DNA of 34,585 bases from a virus: IMG/VR virus record IMGVR_UViG_3300025110_000053, positions 1-34,585 of that record; one strand, given 5' to 3'. Made by a program: the position numbers and the translations under genes. How positions within the stretch are numbered: the stretch's first letter is position 1; the number at the start of each line of letters is the position of its first letter. Under the pieces are notes generated by a model. The model saw only the letters and a program-made list of their open reading frames with translations. It searched no databases and was not told where the DNA came from. Positions 26,301 through 32,779 of this stretch are shown in pieces.

Positions 26301-27086
26301 GGTAAAGGTAATACAATAACTCAATATAATTATGAGACTGCACAAACACCACAAGCAAAGACATCTCAAAAAGATGCAGGAGAAGTCACTTGGGGTGGAG
26401 CATTACCAGCACCTATACAATCTATTGATGGATCTGTTGTTGCTATGACTGTAGCAGGTGATAGTTGGAAAAGATTAAGTACTAACGCTAAGAAACCATA
26501 TGTGCATACAATATATGATGCATTTAAAATGGATGTAGATAGTTATGAAACTGTTTTAGCTGAGTCTAATAAGAATTGGATGAAGATAAATGAAGATTGG
26601 AACTACATGCAACAAGCTCTTGAGTCTTTAGAAAATGCAATGGGTAAGTTTAAAAAGAAACTTAATACTAACCCTGATGCACCAATACCTAAACATACTG
26701 TTGATTATATAATGCATTTGTTTAGTCCTGTAAGAGAAGGTAGTAAAACTACTAATTTAAAATATAAATTAATTAAGCTAGATGATGAGCTACGTTTTAT
26801 AAGTGCAGCAACTTCAAAACAAAGAAATAAAATAGCTTCTCTTATTGAGAGAGATCTTTACAATATTTTAACAAGGTCAGGTAAAGAACTTAAAGATGTA
26901 ACTATGAGAGAGTATTCAATGTTTGTATCTAAATTTGCTTCAAGATTAAACTTAAGAAATCAAATGAGATCTCACATAGGTCTTATGAATAAAAATAAAA
27001 AAATCCTTCTAAAGAAAATAAAAGAAGAAGGACTAGGCTTTGACTTTAATGGTGAGTTTATACCATTACAGTACTACGCCCACTAA
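23301..27086 (+). CDS. Putative virion-packaged single-subunit RNA polymerase
   Basis: A 1261-residue protein, the last gene of the ejection-protein operon. The first 500 residues resemble no domain I know. From there all T7/N4-type polymerase motifs appear in order. The DxxGR-type motif is GYSGRIAPQQTLFNP (R578; T7 R425). Motif A is YIDGKTNGLATNG (D763; T7 D537). Motif B is DRELNKQTTMTWGYG (R844, K848, Y856; T7 R627, K631, Y639, same spacing). Motif C is PIQSIDGSVVAMTV plus HTIYDAFK (D1073; T7 D812). N4 packages such an enzyme and injects it to transcribe early genes; position among ejection proteins suggests the same here. It is unlike the other RNA polymerase in the window. Packaging is inference, not shown. 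Confidence 0.8.
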   Translation: MVVNVQSSFDFGKDQKEDIVKEQTSAEALKKSSNIALENLQEDKKVTLPVEQVGSTSNLIDFESVRNPNYTQSSGANLIDYVINKPDAIDEYQDNTIGAKEGVESDLPMGFNALSNEAQEELKRFNRVGDTIVDRYNKVPNTNEQADGNMLPRITSIIDHTRAGFDIPTQIEPDPKALNMTHGELRASLEPQNQSIEGTARANATAQPLGKILNRFDSIERIPVANKYKTVIKPDMLAIGLALTEKSFAEGMYSDPKAYKEAMLEEASNQELDSEQKAEVYKKIKDFEDKMASGDTTAPMVAKNQGLEVLGREIAQEYLIKTGRQDRIGEIDSIEAQHLAGYFKELWSKNHSVDGDNIFRDGTGLVTRQDSTQDGTQINYQLTPLGVEYLTGRSGGSRDVLNILFPPKNVRPSKRPLPQGRLPGAVGEMVRDMSGILGTNKKSFPKDEYLQEAMNNLSTIGHVVNKRRNKLLLITALPSIAQLNPATTEGSRNPEMWMAEINSLGTKKYEGIMAEKIAQDRRRQAAKDRDEEFTEVAINPAEEFARLKIKASRTLQSIQMEREGENFLTYSLQGYSGRIAPQQTLFNPTSNKDVRFVTTSGAAVQVTKGSKKEKVLRQMYALMLLPSISKGVADAEGQGTARGADMLLPEAREFQLEANTRQLYEWGQRLSTALDNTMSDTLYETIANEVVGDVDYQQSTAAKSNLSLGLDPSIREDKELIDAIAKRGEDGLAFMDGVIDFYNYKNAMDKGIPFRTFFNAYIDGKTNGLATNGFQHGHLPTGFATGVIRNGNISLLDGDKDLRDYLQEINLQILENDIGGSATGNFNKVLDDFMVVSRVVFSDRELNKQTTMTWGYGAELATFKKSIDDVIDKFVAKYQFESQKGQLSPEGLTFLQSLDKVMGVGTVTTRTGDSSLPSDIREAFVENIHALYVKGLQQTLSPDVIKARTLLRGAAMAHTFLDELMVFKTHSGYELNVGGKVSKGLTADTKSGKYGFDTVDGKGNTITQYNYETAQTPQAKTSQKDAGEVTWGGALPAPIQSIDGSVVAMTVAGDSWKRLSTNAKKPYVHTIYDAFKMDVDSYETVLAESNKNWMKINEDWNYMQQALESLENAMGKFKKKLNTNPDAPIPKHTVDYIMHLFSPVREGSKTTNLKYKLIKLDDELRFISAATSKQRNKIASLIERDLYNILTRSGKELKDVTMREYSMFVSKFASRLNLRNQMRSHIGLMNKNKKILLKKIKEEGLGFDFNGEFIPLQYYAH

Positions 27087-27140
27087 AAAAAATACCCCAC
27101 TAGGAATCCGTAATGGAAACTTAGTGGGGTTTTTTATTTT
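27084..27140. terminator. Bidirectional rho-independent terminator
   Basis: A-run, then ACCCCACTA (27094-27102), a 19-base loop, TAGTGGGGT (27122-27130) and a T-run. The nine-pair stem is flanked by A8 on the left and T6 with more T on the right, so it can stop transcripts from both directions. It sits exactly where the two operons converge: it starts in the polymerase stop codon and ends at the stop codon of the minus-strand gene. Confidence 0.92.
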
Positions 27141-27384
27141 ATTTAAGCATACCTTTCTTCGCCAACATTATTTTAATGTCTCGTTCAGCTTTAGATCTAT
27201 TCTCTTTAGCTTGTTTCTCTGGTATACCTGCATCAATGTTTTCTTGATAGACAATATCTAACATGGCATCATTGATCTTCGGTGTGTTTGCAATTTCAGG
27301 ATCTAGATTGTATTTCTCTACATACTCCTCGTCCTTTATTCCTGCACCTCGGAGTGCTAAATAATTGTAATCTTTCTTAGTCAT
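27139..27384 (-). CDS. Small charged protein of unknown function
   Basis: An 81-residue, highly charged, probably helical protein (MTKKDYNYLALRGAGIKDEE...), last gene of the leftward operon. Its ATG is preceded by AGGAGGAATT, the best ribosome site in this operon, eight bases after the end of the RNA polymerase gene. No known domain, signal or membrane segment is visible. Being made with the polymerase, it might modify transcription or the host, but that is guesswork. Confidence 0.75.
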   Translation of the reverse strand: MTKKDYNYLALRGAGIKDEEYVEKYNLDPEIANTPKINDAMLDIVYQENIDAGIPEKQAKENRSKAERDIKIMLAKKGMLK

Positions 27385-27392
27385 AATTCCTC

Positions 27393-29702
27393 CTATGCAA
27401 AGAAGTAGTCAGAGTCTTGGATATCGTTGATATCTAATTCACCTAACTGTGGTTGTTGTACATCTAGACCCTCATGGTCTTCAGATATTAGCTCTTGTTC
27501 GAGCCAGTTGTAGAAGTTATCTACATCGTACATGTCTATAAAGACTCTCTTGGTTATCCCAATGAGATGCTCTACGTCACATGCATGGGTTGAGAAGCTG
27601 TCATGTACTGCACCAAACTCTCCATGCCACTGATCTACTACGAGAGCCATGTGACTTGCGTCGAGTGAGTGTATTACATTAGGTGATATGCCACACAAGA
27701 AACCTTGTATGTCAGGATAGTCAGTTGCTGTTTGAGCAACATGGTTTATCCCTTGATGACCACCAGTAGCTTTCTTGAATCCTGCAATAGTACCTCTACC
27801 TTTCTTACGTTCCATTCTAAACTTTGTGTATTCAACATCAAAGCCAGATGGCGTAGTCCATTTAACTCTATCAGCACCATTACCATGTACAAGAATTGAT
27901 TTGTATTTAGATGTAAACTTAACAAGATCATCTAACTCTTCAATCTCTTTATCAGTTATGTCCTTTGTCTTGAACAACTCTGATCTTCTTTCTACAGCTT
28001 CTTTGTATTCTTCTCCTGCTGGATTACCTTCTTGATCAACTTTCTTGAAGGAACCAAGCTCATACTTTGCAAGCTCCTGAAGGTAACTCATAGTTTGTAG
28101 GGGTCCGGGACATACATTATTGATTGCTTTGATTAGTATCTTAGCAAACTTATTGCAGTCATCCTGAGTAATCCCATACTCTGTATGATAGTCTTCAGCT
28201 TTACAATCGAAGAACATGTTCTCAGCTATCTTCTTAGCACCTGCTGAGTATGCACGAGTCATACTACCACGTTTAGTAATACCTTTACGTATACTTTTCA
28301 TTGGCATACGACTGAGTATATCAACTAATCGTTCATCATCTGTTAAGTTGATTAGTTCTTTTGCAGTTTGTACATAGAAGTCTTTCTGGATTTCCCTAGG
28401 AATAAGACCTACCAGATCACCTGTTCGGTTATCTTTAGAGATAGCACCTAAGTGCTGCCATCCATTGTTAGATCCATCAATAGGTATTGGAAGATTCGTC
28501 ATGAATATTCTTTTATCTTTGAGAGCTTTGTGATAATCAGACCACTCGATACAACAAGCTAAGAATGTTACTATCTTTTCTGCTGTTGTATCAATCACAC
28601 CATCAGTACCTAAGTCAATAAGACTATCCATGTTCTCATTGACCCATCGTACCCTATCGTCCAGAGTCATCTTATCCACTGAGATATTATCTAGACCTTC
28701 TTCTTCTAGGTATGATTTGTAGTCTGCTTCGCACCACTCTGGTATCTCATCGATTCCATAGCTTGCATTAAAGCTTGTAGCTGTATGTACTGCTAACCAA
28801 TACAAACCTTCTTGTGTCATAGGTTTAGCTCTTGCGAACTTCAACATGCCACGAGAGATGTCTGATCCCTGATAGTTTAGGAATGGTTCTTTGTAGTACA
28901 ATCGTCCTCTATAGTCAGCATCTAAGTACTGATAGAATACATCTTCATCTTTTAGTATGTTAGCTTTAGCTATAATAAAGCTCCATTCAAGTGCTTGACT
29001 ACGACGCTTTAGTTCTTTTGCATCGTTGTCAGTGAATGGTACAGAGCTAGAGAATATTTCTCTGTTCTTTTCTATAACTTCTAACACTCTTCTATTGATT
29101 CTCCATCCAGAGTTTTGCAGTTTATCTATTGACCGAATGTATGGTCTGTCTAGTTCTAGATAATCCTTACCAGTTCTACCTTTTATCACAGGGAATTGTA
29201 CTGATCCAGACTTCTGCATCATACTGTTGATCTTCCTTGGTGGTGTGACTGTTGTGTGTAATAGATTAACTCTAGAGAACATACCCGGTATGTCTGCCAG
29301 TTCTACCCATCGAGCTGTTGCAGATATTATATAACTAGTATTCCTAGTCTTAGGATAATAGATATCTACAAAGCCACATTGAAAGAATGCTTCAATGAAT
29401 AGATCACCTAATCTTATTTGATTAAGCCAAGTCAGTTCCCTTCCTACTGATCTACTCACTTCTCTTCCTATCTTGGAAGATGCATTCGTTAAGCTAGCTG
29501 TTCCTACAGGATTAGAACTACTGCTTGTTGTAAACAATATTTGTATAATCTGAAGGGAGTTCTTTACGAACCCCTCCATGTTTACTTCATACTCTTTATC
29601 GTATTGCAGAACAACTGCACCTGTATTTGCTTTTGGATTTTTAGTGTTGACAGTCCTCACTTTATCAATGAGGTAGTCGATCACCTCATAAATAGGCTGC
29701 AT
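27393..29702 (-). CDS. T7-like single-subunit RNA polymerase
   Basis: A 769-residue DNA-directed RNA polymerase, somewhat shorter than T7 gp1 (883). Motifs in order are DYRGRLYYKEPFLNYQG (263-279, with R267), PIPIDGSNNGWQHLGA (catalytic D409), KGITKRGSMTRAYSAG (K477, Y485), SPNVIHSLDASHMALVV (H678) and AVHDSFS (H700, D701), ending YFFA like the FAFA foot of T7. The position of T7 R627 is occupied by K473, with R472 beside it. The N-terminal 250 residues are diverged, as usual for promoter-binding parts. It lies downstream of the primase gene (three-base gap) instead of being the first early gene as in T7, which fits a middle/late transcription role. Confidence 0.93.
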   Translation of the reverse strand: MQPIYEVIDYLIDKVRTVNTKNPKANTGAVVLQYDKEYEVNMEGFVKNSLQIIQILFTTSSSSNPVGTASLTNASSKIGREVSRSVGRELTWLNQIRLGDLFIEAFFQCGFVDIYYPKTRNTSYIISATARWVELADIPGMFSRVNLLHTTVTPPRKINSMMQKSGSVQFPVIKGRTGKDYLELDRPYIRSIDKLQNSGWRINRRVLEVIEKNREIFSSSVPFTDNDAKELKRRSQALEWSFIIAKANILKDEDVFYQYLDADYRGRLYYKEPFLNYQGSDISRGMLKFARAKPMTQEGLYWLAVHTATSFNASYGIDEIPEWCEADYKSYLEEEGLDNISVDKMTLDDRVRWVNENMDSLIDLGTDGVIDTTAEKIVTFLACCIEWSDYHKALKDKRIFMTNLPIPIDGSNNGWQHLGAISKDNRTGDLVGLIPREIQKDFYVQTAKELINLTDDERLVDILSRMPMKSIRKGITKRGSMTRAYSAGAKKIAENMFFDCKAEDYHTEYGITQDDCNKFAKILIKAINNVCPGPLQTMSYLQELAKYELGSFKKVDQEGNPAGEEYKEAVERRSELFKTKDITDKEIEELDDLVKFTSKYKSILVHGNGADRVKWTTPSGFDVEYTKFRMERKKGRGTIAGFKKATGGHQGINHVAQTATDYPDIQGFLCGISPNVIHSLDASHMALVVDQWHGEFGAVHDSFSTHACDVEHLIGITKRVFIDMYDVDNFYNWLEQELISEDHEGLDVQQPQLGELDINDIQDSDYFFA

Positions 29703-29705
29703 ATA

Positions 29706-31334
29706 TTATTCTCCTGTTGCTACAAAATCAAAATCAAATCCTCCTGTAGCAGTTAATCGGCTTGTATTGTGGTCATAGATTGCCGAACCTGCATTACCAG
29801 TTAGTCCAGTGAACCTAGATTTCAATACTCTAAACTTTATAACATTTCTCTCAGCATCTGATTCTGATACCAGATTTCTAGCGAAACTTATAATGTCAAA
29901 CGAGATCTGTTTGATAGAACCAGATCCCTTGATGTCATCGATAGAGGCTAGCTTACCCTCTTCGAAACTCTTAGTGCCACCTTGTGCTTTACGTAGGTGG
30001 GATATAAGACCCAACCATATGTTGTGTCTCTTAACAATCTTAAGTAAGTCAGACATAATCTTATCAACTGCTTCATTACCTGAGAGGCCTTCAGATCCCT
30101 CAGAAACAGCGATAGTGATGTGATCTAGTACCAAGTACTTACAACCCATCAATGCCATGTATTCGATCTTCTCAATGAGACTGGAGTCGCTTACAGATCC
30201 TGCATGATCTAGTAGTATCAATCTCTCATCACCAAAGACTCTCTTGAAGCCATGTCTAGCTTCGTCTGGTGTTATTGGAGTGGGGTTCATTGTACCTCTA
30301 CGAAGTTGCATAGATATAAACTTCTCTGCAGTATCTCCAATGCTTTCCTCAAGAGATATCAAACCTATCTTATCTTCTGTTTTATCTAGAAGATCTAAGA
30401 TAACTTCTTTAATCACAGTACTCTTACCACTACCAGTACCACTAGTGAATAGGGTAATTTCACCATGTCTAATACCTTTAACTTTCTTATTTAGTCCTTC
30501 TAAACAGTCAGGGTAAGGGATAGATTCTACGTTTTGTCTTTCAACAAACTGTTTCCATATCTGTTCTCCTGTTACAATACCTGCAGGTGACCAAGGTTGG
30601 GCATCCCATATGCATCTTTGTAATACTTCTGGACCCAGATCCTTTAAGACGTCACAGGCGTCCTTTCTAGGTAGGGAAGCGACTTTTACCTTACCCACCC
30701 CTATCATCTTAGCTACAGCCGCTGTACAGGCTTCTCCTGCCTCGTCCTGATCAAACGCTAGTACAATAGTTTCAAACCTGTTGATCCAATCTCTTTGTTC
30801 AAGCACTACTTTTGTAGCAGATGCAGAGGGTATAGACACACAAGAATAGAATCTTTTGTATCTTCTATAGAATGCTTCAGCGACTGCCATAGCATCTAGC
30901 TCACCTTCAGTGATGACTAACATCTTATTTGTATTCGATACATTCTGACCGAATAACTCTACGTTTGAAAAGTTACCATGTATTCTAAAATCTTTTGGTA
31001 ACATTCTTTCTTTATAAGCTACTATCTTACCCTTTCGAGTGTATGGATAGTAGTGTGACCCCGGTTTTCCATCTGGGGTTGTTGACATTTTTACACCATA
31101 GTGATCTGTTACTTCCTTAGAGATGTTACGACTAGGTATAGGATAACTAGTATAACTAGTAATGTCGGTGACGATATCATAATTTGTATGGGTGATTGGT
31201 TCATCCCTTTCCTCAGTTACATTTAATTTCTTTGATCGATTACAACTAAAACAGGTTCCAACTCCATCGTCATAGGATGCAAATGCATCTGATGATCCAC
31301 AGAAGTCGCATGGACCCATTGTATATCTACTCAT
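29706..31334 (-). CDS. Bifunctional DNA primase-helicase (T7 gp4-like)
   Basis: A 542-residue replication protein (T7 gp4: 566). The N-terminal zinc ribbon has C9, C12, C28 and C31; the TOPRIM primase core has TEGELD (E143) and D195-Q-D197. The C-terminal RecA-like hexameric helicase has Walker A SGTGSGKST (298-306, K304), catalytic SLEES (E330), Walker B LVLDHI (D404) and a later SHLRK. It unwinds the fork and lays down primers for the DNA polymerase encoded upstream in the same operon. All key residues are present. The start overlaps a possible 20-residue leader frame by four bases. Confidence 0.95.
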   Translation of the reverse strand: MSRYTMGPCDFCGSSDAFASYDDGVGTCFSCNRSKKLNVTEERDEPITHTNYDIVTDITSYTSYPIPSRNISKEVTDHYGVKMSTTPDGKPGSHYYPYTRKGKIVAYKERMLPKDFRIHGNFSNVELFGQNVSNTNKMLVITEGELDAMAVAEAFYRRYKRFYSCVSIPSASATKVVLEQRDWINRFETIVLAFDQDEAGEACTAAVAKMIGVGKVKVASLPRKDACDVLKDLGPEVLQRCIWDAQPWSPAGIVTGEQIWKQFVERQNVESIPYPDCLEGLNKKVKGIRHGEITLFTSGTGSGKSTVIKEVILDLLDKTEDKIGLISLEESIGDTAEKFISMQLRRGTMNPTPITPDEARHGFKRVFGDERLILLDHAGSVSDSSLIEKIEYMALMGCKYLVLDHITIAVSEGSEGLSGNEAVDKIMSDLLKIVKRHNIWLGLISHLRKAQGGTKSFEEGKLASIDDIKGSGSIKQISFDIISFARNLVSESDAERNVIKFRVLKSRFTGLTGNAGSAIYDHNTSRLTATGGFDFDFVATGE

Positions 31335-31393
31335 TGGTACTCTCTTTCTGCCTTTAGCTTTCTATTCTTTGATCTATTCATCTTCGTTTTCAT
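31331..31393 (-). CDS. Possible 20-residue basic leader peptide
   Basis: The 69-base gap before the primase gene holds a frame starting MKTKMNRSKNRKLK and ending AEREYQ, whose stop overlaps the primase ATG (ATGA). The overlap style matches real gene joins in this genome, and the product is basic like other small phage proteins. No clear ribosome site precedes it, and it is short enough to arise by chance. Confidence 0.25.
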   Translation of the reverse strand: MKTKMNRSKNRKLKAEREYQ

Positions 31394-31403
31394 TTTACGT
31401 AGA

Positions 31404-31772
31404 TTACTCTTCTTGTTCTTGCTCTTTATAAACTCTGACTCGAATATATTCTTCTCCTTTTGGGACGATTCGTTTTCTGAGTTTGATTTTGTATACTTTG
31501 TTATCATTGAAGTCCTCGAATATTCCTTGATACGTATCTAATATTGGTTTAATTATATTGTCGAGATCAGCTCCTCTATTTGAGAAGCCACCCTCAACCT
31601 CGAATGTTACTTGGTTAATTCCAAAAGGCCACTCTACTTCCTTGAGGAACTCACCGATATCCTCTTGGTACTTAACATACTCAGGACTCTTGAAGGATCT
31701 TTTCCCCCTCGCTCCCAGCATCTTGTTTGCACTCAGGGGTTTTATCTTGAATAGATGACTTAACATCTTCAT
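31404..31772 (-). CDS. RusA-type Holliday junction resolvase
   Basis: A 122-residue endonuclease that cuts branched DNA. IKPLSANKML is the usual RusA start, and NRGADLDNIIKPILDTYQG with NDNKV gives D69, D71, K75 and D90. These correspond, shifted by one, to catalytic D70, D72, K76 and D91 of E. coli RusA. It should resolve recombination and replication intermediates before packaging, the task of endonuclease I (gp3) in T7. Its first 30 codons overlap the exonuclease gene by 92 bases in another frame; GGAGG at 31776-31780 lies just upstream. A second ATG at 31766 would give better spacing and lose two residues. Confidence 0.88.
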   Translation of the reverse strand: MKMLSHLFKIKPLSANKMLGARGKRSFKSPEYVKYQEDIGEFLKEVEWPFGINQVTFEVEGGFSNRGADLDNIIKPILDTYQGIFEDFNDNKVYKIKLRKRIVPKGEEYIRVRVYKEQEQEE

Positions 31773-32445
31773 ATTCCTCCCATGTTTTCAACATAGATAA
31801 TAATCTTAGAGATATCTTAGGATCACCTGCGTCATGATCAACCCATGCTTTCTTTACATATCTCCACATTGCATCAGTACCTACACCTTCTAAGATCTTT
31901 TCAGCTTTCTTAGGTCCAATCCCTTTGATTCCGGGGATGTTATCTGTACGATCACCAGTTAGACATTGGATCATAAGAAGTTTGTGAGCTTCATCATCAT
32001 CAATAAATGTATGTGTTTTCTTATTAAAGTTGTAATGATTTCCGGGGATCTGTAACAAGTCTTTATCTATACCTGCGATTATGTATTGATCATCTGCTTC
32101 ACGAGCTTCGTAAGCCCATATAGAAACTAAGTCATCAGCTTCCATACCATGTGCAGGTATTGCTCCCCATCTTTTAATGATGTGATCATGACCATAGTAC
32201 AAGAAGCTTTTAAGTTCTTCCTTAAGGTCTGGTCTGTTTTGTTTGTATGGTTTATAAATTTCTTTTCTAAAGTTACCTTTACCTTTAATGGCAACCTTTA
32301 GTTCACCACCGAAACAATTACCTTCAATCTCAAGCATGAGTGAATCAATGTTTTTCTTTACGTGTATTTTAGTTTTTGCTATACAAGCTGCTTTGAAATA
32401 AACAGAATCAGCATCAACTAACACGAGTGGTATTTCATTGTGCAT
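31681..32445 (-). CDS. 5'-3' exonuclease of the FEN family
   Basis: A 254-residue metal-dependent nuclease. Key parts are D11 and D13 (VDADSVYFKA), K65-K68 region (YKPYKQNRP), EADD (E102, D104, D105), GIDKDL (D127, D129), GDRTDN (D165, D168) and a helix-three-turn-helix DNA clamp (NIPGIKGIGPKKAEKIL, about 169-185). It should remove RNA primers and degrade host DNA, like T7 gp6 or T5 D15. The last 30 codons overlap the RusA start. The N-terminus overlaps the end of the HNH gene by 11 bases. No polymerase domain is attached. Confidence 0.92.
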   Translation of the reverse strand: MHNEIPLVLVDADSVYFKAACIAKTKIHVKKNIDSLMLEIEGNCFGGELKVAIKGKGNFRKEIYKPYKQNRPDLKEELKSFLYYGHDHIIKRWGAIPAHGMEADDLVSIWAYEAREADDQYIIAGIDKDLLQIPGNHYNFNKKTHTFIDDDEAHKLLMIQCLTGDRTDNIPGIKGIGPKKAEKILEGVGTDAMWRYVKKAWVDHDAGDPKISLRLLSMLKTWEEYEDVKSSIQDKTPECKQDAGSEGEKILQES

Positions 32446-32779
32446 ACTTACTCCTTTCTTTATAAGTATCTTGGTTTACATATGTCTTTACTGCATGGCA
32501 GTTTTTACATAGCACTCTACATTTAGAGAGTTCTTTCTTTACTGTAGTCCATCTCTTAGATGAGATAGTTCTACCCTCACTGACAGTGAAAGCTTTCTTT
32601 CCGGGTTCTATATGGTCAAGGTCAAGAGCTACACCATTAGCATTGTAGCCACATCGTTCGCAACCCTTCATCCTTTTCCATCTATGTATTATATCTTTAC
32701 GATATCTTTGTCTTACCCATCTAGAAGTATACTTACAGCCATTATAGTTTCTACCCTTCGGTATTCCTTTACTCGCCAT
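32435..32779 (-). CDS. HNH endonuclease
   Basis: A 114-residue protein with a basic N-terminal half (WVRQRYRKDIIHRWKRMKG) and a zinc-bound HNH core: C40-x2-C43, LDLDHIEPG (D55, H56), then LCKNCHAVKT (C91, N93, C94, H95). It lies between DNA polymerase and exonuclease and overlaps both (one base, TAATG, and 11 bases). This is the usual setting of a free-standing homing endonuclease that spreads between related phages. An alternative is a genuine nuclease acting in host DNA breakdown. No intron is evident in the neighbouring genes. Confidence 0.88.
   Translation of the reverse strand: MASKGIPKGRNYNGCKYTSRWVRQRYRKDIIHRWKRMKGCERCGYNANGVALDLDHIEPGKKAFTVSEGRTISSKRWTTVKKELSKCRVLCKNCHAVKTYVNQDTYKERSKYAQ

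Noticed and set aside
27040-27261. 73-residue plus-strand frame across the end of the polymerase gene and the terminator
   Set aside because: It runs through the terminator stem and over the minus-strand gene, has no ribosome site, and its product is hydrophobic without pattern.
31335-31403. Promoter or regulatory RNA between the resolvase and primase genes
   Set aside because: No hairpin, repeat or recognisable promoter was seen. The gap holds only the possible 20-residue frame.
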